Shown here: in pieces, positions 7,274 to 11,238 of the stretch
Numbering within the stretch: the stretch's first letter is position 1
How the letters are laid out: the number at the start of each line of letters is the position of its first letter
DNA from: Zetaproteobacteria bacterium
GTDB taxonomy: Bacteria > Pseudomonadota > Zetaproteobacteria > Mariprofundales > Mariprofundaceae
Assembly (NCBI GenBank): GCA_021545625.1
Contig: JAJRVH010000031.1
Span: forward strand, 1-11,238
Direction: 5' to 3'
DNA length: 11,238 bases
Notes under the pieces: generated by a model
What the model saw: only the letters and a program-made list of their open reading frames with translations
Database searches by the model: none
Told to the model about the DNA's origin: nothing
Made by a program: the position numbers and the translations under genes

Positions 7274-7792
7274 TCAGAATCCGGATGCCAGCGCATTCAG
7301 CCTGTCGATCATATGCCTGGCGGCCTTTGCATAGGCGGAATCCGCCGCGGGCTGTTTCCCGGGCATGAACTGGGTTGCGGCCAGTTGACGCCCTTCCGAA
7401 TAGCTGAAGCGGCCAAGCGCATCTCCCTGCATGCTGCCCGTAAGTCGCATCCAGGCGGCCTGCGCCGCCAGAAGCAGGCGCGAGCGCCAGACCGGATCGG
7501 GCTTGCCCCTGACCTCCAGCAATGCGAACACCGCATCTCCCAGATCATGGGTAATCTGCATGCCCGGCATTTTCTTACCCTCATGGTGCATCGCGTTCAT
7601 TTCCGGACCGGACATCGCACGCCGCGCAAACACCGCCGCCTTTTCCCTGGCCTGCGGTTGCGGCATCGCGGCCAGGGCCGCCGACTCCACCAGCAACAGC
7701 TGTAACTGCTTCATTCTGATCACTTCTCCGTCCGGAGAAGTACAGGCTGCCAGCAGCCCGGCAAATACAAGTACCAAAAAGTTCCGTTTCAT
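7274..7792 (-). CDS. Putative outer-membrane lipoprotein with a Met/His cluster, unknown function
   Basis: I do not recognise the family. The 172-residue product starts with a lipoprotein signal peptide: KRN, a hydrophobic stretch, and the lipobox LAAC with the lipidated Cys at 17. Residue +2 is Thr rather than Asp, predicting outer-membrane sorting. The mature part is probably mostly helical and Ala-rich. Residues 60-78 hold Met60, 65, 68, 75 and 78 plus His69-His70 (sequence EMNAMHHEGKKMPGM in the middle), a possible soft-metal-binding patch. No catalytic motif is evident. The start has AAGGA nine bases upstream. It lies downstream of the Met-rich beta-barrel gene, separated by 103 bases holding a large hairpin, and 68 bases upstream of ftsY. 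I infer it belongs with the two exported-protein genes before it. Confidence 0.75.
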   Translation of the reverse strand: MKRNFLVLVFAGLLAACTSPDGEVIRMKQLQLLLVESAALAAMPQPQAREKAAVFARRAMSGPEMNAMHHEGKKMPGMQITHDLGDAVFALLEVRGKPDPVWRSRLLLAAQAAWMRLTGSMQGDALGRFSYSEGRQLAATQFMPGKQPAADSAYAKAARHMIDRLNALASGF

Positions 7793-7856
7793 GATGTTCT
7801 GTCCTTATCTGTCGCGTCGAAAAACAGCTGCGATCGTAGCGTTTCAAAGCTGATTT

Positions 7857-7890
7857 AGCCATGCCGGGGGCGAATGCCCCCGACATGGCT
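7857..7890 (-). other. Large intergenic hairpin after the beta-barrel gene
   Basis: AGCCATG-C-CGGGGGC, a GAAT tetraloop, then GCCCCCG-A-CATGGCT forms a stem of 14 Watson-Crick pairs with one C-A mismatch. It begins six bases past the beta-barrel stop on the minus strand. No T run follows on either strand, so it is not a standard intrinsic terminator. It may protect the 3' end of the barrel mRNA or reduce read-through into the lipoprotein gene. Confidence 0.75.
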
Positions 7891-7895
7891 GCGCA

Positions 7896-8978
7896 TCAGA
7901 AGCGGAAAGCCGCCCGCAAAAAATACCAATTATCGGTTACCTGCTGAATACCCCGCGCATTCTGATAAACCGGCAGGCGATATTCGCCGCTCAATATCAC
8001 GCTCGGCGAAGCCACCCACTGAAAGCCCGGCGACAAAAAGATCGAACTGATGCCCGTGTTGGCCACATTATCGATCATCGACATCATCGGATTCTGATAG
8101 GCAACCAGGCCCGAAACCGTATCGATCGTGCCATCCGTGCTGTCATGGGCCGCCCATATACCGTTCATATCCAGCTTCAGATTGAAGGTGGAGGTCAAAC
8201 GATAACGCGCCGACACATCATAGTTGAGACGGTCGCCCACCTTGTATCCCAGATCATTGCGTCCATTCATCTGATAGGTCAGCGATGGCAACAGCAGCCA
8301 TTGCGCTCCGCCATCCTCATGTTCGCCGAAAGCCAGCGTACCGCTGGCATAAAGCAGCGCATCCCAACTGCCCGTACCGGCCTGCATCATCATATGCACC
8401 AGTTCCCGCTTACGATTACGCGAGGTATGGGAACCTGTCGGCGCCTTGACGCCGATACCAACAGTGAACCTCACGCGCGTACGGATATCCGCATCCTTGT
8501 ATACGTCGTGCAGATAGACCAGCGAGATATCCCCCAGGCCGCTGATGGTATCCATTTTCATCGGCTTGTAGGTAATACCCCCCATCGTCTTCATGCCCAT
8601 CAACATATCCATATCGTTGATGATATAGGGCACGGTCAACACCAGCGCATCATCCTCATTCATGCGATAGCCGACATTGGCGCTGATCTTTTGCATCACC
8701 ATGCGGGTCGGAACCGTATACATGGACATGGCCGGCCGGGAGGCCAGATTCCCGGCAATCGCACCGGCCGGGGACAGGCTGCTCGTACCCCGGCGAATCG
8801 TTTTCATATCCATCCACTCATACTGGGTGGTTACGGAAAGGCCAGTGGCACTGCCGACCCCTTCCACTCCTGCTGCAATGCAACAGGAAAGCCCGCACTC
8901 GCTGCCCTGTGCCGTCTGGCACAGCAGCATGCCCAGGCTGCCCGCCAAGGCGAGCGCCCATATTTTCATATGTTTCAT
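7896..8978 (-). CDS. Met-rich outer-membrane beta-barrel protein, probably MetA-pathway/transporter-like (PF13557 type)
   Basis: This is a 360-residue exported protein. A Sec signal peptide (KHMKIW, hydrophobic core, TAQG) is probably cut after residue 25, leaving a Cys-containing mature start (C28, C32, C33). The rest alternates polar and hydrophobic residues in short strands and ends AAFRF, the C-terminal Phe typical of BAM-inserted barrels. The segment SGLGDISLVYLHDV (146-159) followed by VGIGVKAPTGS (173-183) resembles proteins annotated as MetA-pathway-of-phenol-degradation or simply transporter. It is unusually rich in Met: M84, M86, M93, M95; M123, 125, 127, 129, 132, 140, 142; M196-198 after His195; M298, 299, 301. 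Such runs suggest Cu(I) or other soft-metal contact. AGGAG seven bases before the ATG at 8978 supports the start. It lies 69 bases after the metal-binding-like gene, probably in the same operon. The specific role is unknown. Confidence 0.78.
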   Translation of the reverse strand: MKHMKIWALALAGSLGMLLCQTAQGSECGLSCCIAAGVEGVGSATGLSVTTQYEWMDMKTIRRGTSSLSPAGAIAGNLASRPAMSMYTVPTRMVMQKISANVGYRMNEDDALVLTVPYIINDMDMLMGMKTMGGITYKPMKMDTISGLGDISLVYLHDVYKDADIRTRVRFTVGIGVKAPTGSHTSRNRKRELVHMMMQAGTGSWDALLYASGTLAFGEHEDGGAQWLLLPSLTYQMNGRNDLGYKVGDRLNYDVSARYRLTSTFNLKLDMNGIWAAHDSTDGTIDTVSGLVAYQNPMMSMIDNVANTGISSIFLSPGFQWVASPSVILSGEYRLPVYQNARGIQQVTDNWYFLRAAFRF

Positions 8979-9047
8979 AGAAATCTCCTGACTGTTTTGA
9001 TGTTGTTCGGATGCAACGCTGCACCCGCAGCCCGACAGGGCATCGGA

Positions 9048-9419
9048 TCAAATCAGTCTGGAATCAGGAGGAGGAAGCTCCACGCCCGGAGCAAAGCCGA
9101 ACGGATACGCATCACCGCCTGCGGCCGCGACGCCTGCAAACATCGCAGGCAGGAAAGGCGGAAGTGCCAGCACATGAGGAGCAAGCTGGTGCGGCAACGC
9201 ATCCACACTCCGGTGACAACCGCAGGCGCATTCGATACGGCAATCCTGCATGTCCTTTCCAAGATGAGCCTGCCCGATGCCCGGCATGCCGTCATGCATA
9301 CCCTCATCCATGGCCATCATATGCCTGGGCAGGAGGCAGCTGTCCGCAAACGATACCAGCGGCATGCTGCTGACGAACAGCAGCAGCAGACTCATCGACA
9401 GGGCAATCCAGCTGCGCAT
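9048..9419 (-). CDS. Small secreted Met/His/Cys-rich putative metal-binding protein (CopL/CzcI-like layout)
   Basis: This predicted protein has 123 residues. A Sec signal peptide (MRSWIALSMSLLLLFVSS, cut near SFA-DS at 25-26) is followed by a Met/His-rich segment (H33, M34, M35, M37, M41, H42, M45, H52, M57). A Cys knot of the form CxxxCxCxCH (C60, C64, C66, C68, H69) comes next. A Pro-rich, low-complexity tail ends PPPDSRLI. The layout recalls small periplasmic proteins that precede metal efflux genes (CopL, CzcI), but I cannot assign it to either by sequence alone. The frame is open further upstream to 9503; the ATG at 9419 is chosen because it starts the signal peptide, though no clear Shine-Dalgarno precedes it. 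It is first in the minus-strand module and divergent from the TlpA-like gene. Confidence 0.7.
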   Translation of the reverse strand: MRSWIALSMSLLLLFVSSMPLVSFADSCLLPRHMMAMDEGMHDGMPGIGQAHLGKDMQDCRIECACGCHRSVDALPHQLAPHVLALPPFLPAMFAGVAAAGGDAYPFGFAPGVELPPPDSRLI

Positions 9420-9501
9420 GGAGGCAATGCTGACATTGTTACATTTTCGATGCAAGATTTGCACATCATCAACGACCAAGGATTCAGGGGTGACAAGGAT
9501 C
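9420..9501. promoter_or_regulatory. Shared divergent intergenic region with small dyads (candidate operator)
   Basis: This 82-base region separates the metal-binding-like gene (minus) from the TlpA-like gene (plus) and must hold promoters for both. Visible structures are CAATG-ctga-CATTG (9425-9438), the 8-base-period direct repeat TGACATT/TTACATT (9431-9445), and TGCAA-gat-TTGCA (9451-9463). Direct repeats of this kind would suit an OmpR-type response regulator, and the dyads a small repressor. No convincing -35/-10 pair was found on either strand. GGGGTGA (9487-9493) is the likely ribosome binding site of the plus-strand gene. Confidence 0.4.
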
Positions 9502-9969
9502 ATGCTTAAGAATATCGTTTTCGTGTTGATATTGCTTTTCCCTCCGGCCCTTCAGGCCGCCGATTTCACATGGACGGATGAACGCGGAGCCAGACACCAG
9601 CTGGACGAATACAGGGGAAAACCGTTACTGCTGCACCTGTGGGCATCCTGGTGTCCGCCCTGTCGCACCGAAATGCCCGAACTCACCGCCTGGCTGAAAA
9701 AACATCCTGAAGTCACGATTCTGCCGGTATCGCTGGATCGCAACATCGCCGATGCACGCAACTTCCTGGACCGCAATCATTTCGACCTGCCGGCCCTTCT
9801 GACCGATTCGGGACAGGCTATGGGGCTCGGCGCCCGGGGGCTGCCGACCACGATCGTCATCTCCGCCGACGGCAGGATCGAGCGCGGCTTTATCGGCGCC
9901 CGAGACTGGAATGATCCGTCTTTCAGCGATCTGATCCTGGAATCCTTCCCTGCGCCCGCATCAAACTAG
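9502..9969 (+). CDS. Periplasmic TlpA/ResA-like thioredoxin-fold thiol reductase
   Basis: This is a predicted thiol-disulfide oxidoreductase of 155 residues exported to the periplasm. The Sec signal peptide (LKNIVFVLILLFPPALQA) is probably cut after Ala19, and no lipobox is seen, so it should be soluble. The thioredoxin fold carries HLWASWCPPCRTEMPEL (45-61) with the active site WCPPC (50-54) and the cis-proline in GLPTT (Pro115). WCPPC is the signature of TlpA, ResA and CcmG proteins, which keep Cys residues reduced, for instance in haem or copper-site assembly. The frame is open upstream, but only the ATG at 9502 gives a clean signal peptide, and GGGGTGA lies eight bases before it. It is divergent from a Cys-rich exported protein and followed 121 bases later by dsbC. 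The family is sure; the partner protein is not known. Confidence 0.87.
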   Translation: MLKNIVFVLILLFPPALQAADFTWTDERGARHQLDEYRGKPLLLHLWASWCPPCRTEMPELTAWLKKHPEVTILPVSLDRNIADARNFLDRNHFDLPALLTDSGQAMGLGARGLPTTIVISADGRIERGFIGARDWNDPSFSDLILESFPAPASN

Positions 9970-10018
9970 GGCCTGTTCAGCGGAAGAAGGACTGATTCCC
10001 CTTCACAATCCCCGTCTC

Positions 10019-10058
10019 TGGCCGCATGATGCGCTCCGATATGATTGTCGAGCGGCCA
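10019..10058. repeat. Inverted repeat upstream of dsbC, flanking a possible -10 box
   Basis: TGGCCGC (10019-10025) and GCGGCCA (10052-10058) are perfect 7-base inverted copies 26 bases apart. Between them TATGAT (10040-10045) matches the -10 consensus in five of six places, without a recognisable -35. The 121-base interval 9970-10090 shows no clear terminator for the preceding gene. It could be a dsbC promoter with flanking operator halves, or chance. Confidence 0.3.
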
Positions 10059-10090
10059 CGAGTCGCCCGAGCATGATCCCGGAGGTTTCT

Positions 10091-10801
10091 ATGCGCACCA
10101 TTCTGTTTACCCTGCTCCTGCTGGCCATGCCCGCCTGGAGCCATGCCGGCAGCGATGTCTCTCCGGCCACCGTCGAAAAAATCCGCAAGGCCATCCCCGA
10201 CCTGAACATCGATGCGGTGCGCAAGACGCCAATCGACGGTCTGTACGAACTGCAGGTCGGAAAAAACATCTTTTACAGCGACAAAAGCGGCAGGCATCTG
10301 ATCGCCGGCGGCCATATGTTCGAAACGGCCACTCACCGCGATCTGACCCGGGCGCGTCTTGAGGACATCAACCGCATTGACTGGAACATCCTGCCACTGG
10401 ACAAGGCGATCGTTTCCGGCAACCCCGATGCCAGGCTGAGCATGGCGGTATTCACCGATCCGGAATGTCCGTACTGCAAACAGCTGGAAAAAGCTCTGCA
10501 GCAGATGCCGGACATCCGGGTCTATACCTTTCTGTATCCGCTGACCCAGATTCACCCGCAGGCGCGCGCCAAGGCCGAATCGATCTGGTGCAGCAAGGAT
10601 CGCCATCAGGCATTGCTCGACGTAATGCTGAACAACAAGACACTGCCCGCCGCCACCTGCAAGACGCCGCTGGACGATATCGCAGCCCTCGGGCAGAAGC
10701 TCGACATCAGCGGCACACCAACCATCATCGCCAGCGATGGCCGCATGCTGGCCGGCAGTCCGGCCAACGGCCTGAAGGCATGGCTGGCGGGCGATCATTA
10801 A
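10091..10801 (+). CDS. dsbC: Thiol:disulfide interchange protein DsbC (periplasmic disulfide isomerase)
   Basis: DsbC reshuffles wrong disulfides in periplasmic proteins as a V-shaped dimer kept reduced by DsbD. The 236-residue precursor matches the family length. It has a signal peptide (cut near SHA-GS, 19-20) and an N-terminal dimerisation domain with DGLYELQVGKNIFYSDKSG (49-67). The thioredoxin domain shows VFTDPECPYCKQL (120-132), active site C126-P-Y-C129, the structural disulfide pair C167 (SIWC) and C190 (AATC), and cis-proline Pro210 in GTPTII. The active site reads CPYC rather than the CGYC of E. coli, a common variation. The ATG at 10091 is chosen over an in-frame ATG at 10073 because GGAGG (10081-10085) and the signal peptide both point to it. 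The gene ends 17 bases before rph, suggesting cotranscription. Confidence 0.94.
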   Translation: MRTILFTLLLLAMPAWSHAGSDVSPATVEKIRKAIPDLNIDAVRKTPIDGLYELQVGKNIFYSDKSGRHLIAGGHMFETATHRDLTRARLEDINRIDWNILPLDKAIVSGNPDARLSMAVFTDPECPYCKQLEKALQQMPDIRVYTFLYPLTQIHPQARAKAESIWCSKDRHQALLDVMLNNKTLPAATCKTPLDDIAALGQKLDISGTPTIIASDGRMLAGSPANGLKAWLAGDH

Positions 10802-10818
10802 AAACGACAGGAAGGCAT

Positions 10819-11238
10819 ATGCGCGATCACCGTCAGGCGGATGAACTCCGCCCCGTTTCCATCGACACCGAATTCAACCGTTATGCCGAAGGTTCGGCGC
10901 TGATTGCCTTCGGGCATACGCGCGTGCTGTGCACGGCCAGCGTCGAGGAAAAGCAGCCGCCGTTCCTGCGCGGCACCGAGCGCGGCTGGGTCACGGCCGA
11001 ATACGGCATGCTGCCGCGCGCCACGCATACCCGCGGCGGCCGCGAGGCCGCGCGCGGCAAGCAGAGCGGCCGCACCGTCGAAATCCAGCGCCTGATTGGC
11101 CGCAGCCTGCGCGCCGTGGTCGATCTTGACCTGCTCGGCCCGCGCTCGATTTCGATCGACTGCGATGTCCTGCAGGCCGACGGCGGCACGCGCACGGCCG
11201 CAATCACCGGCTCCTGGGTGGCGCTGCGCATTGCCGTC
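10819..11238 (+). CDS. rph: Ribonuclease PH, 3'-truncated by the window edge
   Basis: RNase PH is a phosphate-dependent 3'-5' exoribonuclease that trims the 3' ends of tRNA precursors as a hexameric ring. The first 140 codons are present and the frame is still open at the last base; the family is usually about 240 residues. Signatures seen are FGHTRVLCTASVEE, ERGWVTAEYGMLPRATHTR, GKQSGRTVEIQRLIGRSLRA and IDCDVLQADGGTRTAAITG, which cover the RNA-binding and phosphate-binding parts of the RNase PH fold. AGGAAGG lies a few bases before the ATG at 10819. It follows dsbC by 17 bases with no terminator between, so the two are likely in one transcript although their functions are unrelated. Confidence 0.96.
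   Translation, partial: MRDHRQADELRPVSIDTEFNRYAEGSALIAFGHTRVLCTASVEEKQPPFLRGTERGWVTAEYGMLPRATHTRGGREAARGKQSGRTVEIQRLIGRSLRAVVDLDLLGPRSISIDCDVLQADGGTRTAAITGSWVALRIAV

Noticed and set aside
8919..8921. Cys20 (LLC) of the barrel protein as a lipidation site
   Set aside because: The residue before Cys is Leu, not Gly, Ala or Ser, so the lipobox rule is not met; the C-terminal Phe and strand pattern indicate a barrel.
9420..9503. N-terminal extension of the Cys-rich protein to 9503
   Set aside because: The 28 extra residues would precede the signal peptide and span the whole divergent regulatory region up to the tlpA-like start.
8145..9509. Plus-strand open frame of 454 codons across the barrel and Cys-rich genes
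   Set aside because: It is antisense to two genes with signal peptides and Shine-Dalgarno or barrel features. Its product is His/Arg-rich low-complexity, typical of a reverse-strand shadow.
6256..9975. CAAACTAGGGYCTG present after two stop codons (6256-6269 and 9962-9975), each followed by GCGGAA
   Set aside because: A 13-of-14 match is expected several times by chance in a window this size, and the parts are spaced differently, so no repeat family is supported.
9983..10004. GAAG...CTTC hairpin after the TlpA-like gene as a terminator
   Set aside because: Only four pairs close it, the interior is mismatched, and no T run follows.
1..11238. Mobile elements, CRISPR arrays, tRNA or rRNA genes
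   Set aside because: No transposase or integrase motifs, no regularly spaced repeats and no tRNA-like cloverleaf or rRNA sequence were seen on either strand.

Overview
The window looks like chromosomal DNA of a GC-rich, Gram-negative proteobacterium. The evidence is a panBCD cluster, an HtpG gene with a sigma32-type heat-shock promoter, periplasmic DsbC and TlpA-like thiol proteins, an outer-membrane beta-barrel ending in Phe, a lipoprotein with a lipobox, and an anti-Shine-Dalgarno match of canonical form. The class cannot be fixed from this stretch. No mobile element, CRISPR array, tRNA or rRNA is visible.

Left part, plus strand (1-4137): the end of panB, then panC and panD, joined by ATGA stop/start overlaps. 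Eight bases later comes a GTG-started FAD-dependent oxidoreductase of the COG2509 type, whose stop overlaps the start of a family-6-like hypoxanthine/uracil-DNA glycosylase. The five genes are packed like one transcription unit: pantothenate (coenzyme A precursor) synthesis with two passengers of unrelated role.

Centre (4098-7273): htpG follows, driven by a good heat-shock promoter lying inside the 3' end of the glycosylase gene and closed by a perfect 9-bp GC hairpin terminator. A 42-codon single-membrane-span ORF sits just past the terminator. Then, on the minus strand, comes ftsY (SRP receptor GTPase), reduced to its NG core and preceded by a 10-base perfect Shine-Dalgarno sequence.

Right-centre (7274-9969): an exported-protein module. 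Reading the minus strand from 9419 down: a small Met/His/Cys-rich secreted protein resembling CopL/CzcI metal-binding proteins, a Met-rich outer-membrane beta-barrel, a large hairpin, and a lipoprotein with its own Met/His cluster. A periplasmic TlpA/thioredoxin-like protein (WCPPC) is transcribed divergently from an 82-base shared intergenic region with several small dyads. I infer a metal (perhaps copper) handling system. This is the most novel-looking part of the window and the function is unproven.

Right end (10091-11238): dsbC (periplasmic disulfide isomerase), then 17 bases later the start of rph (RNase PH), cut by the window edge. DsbC and the TlpA-like protein together give the region a periplasmic thiol-redox flavour, which could serve the Cys-containing exported proteins next door.
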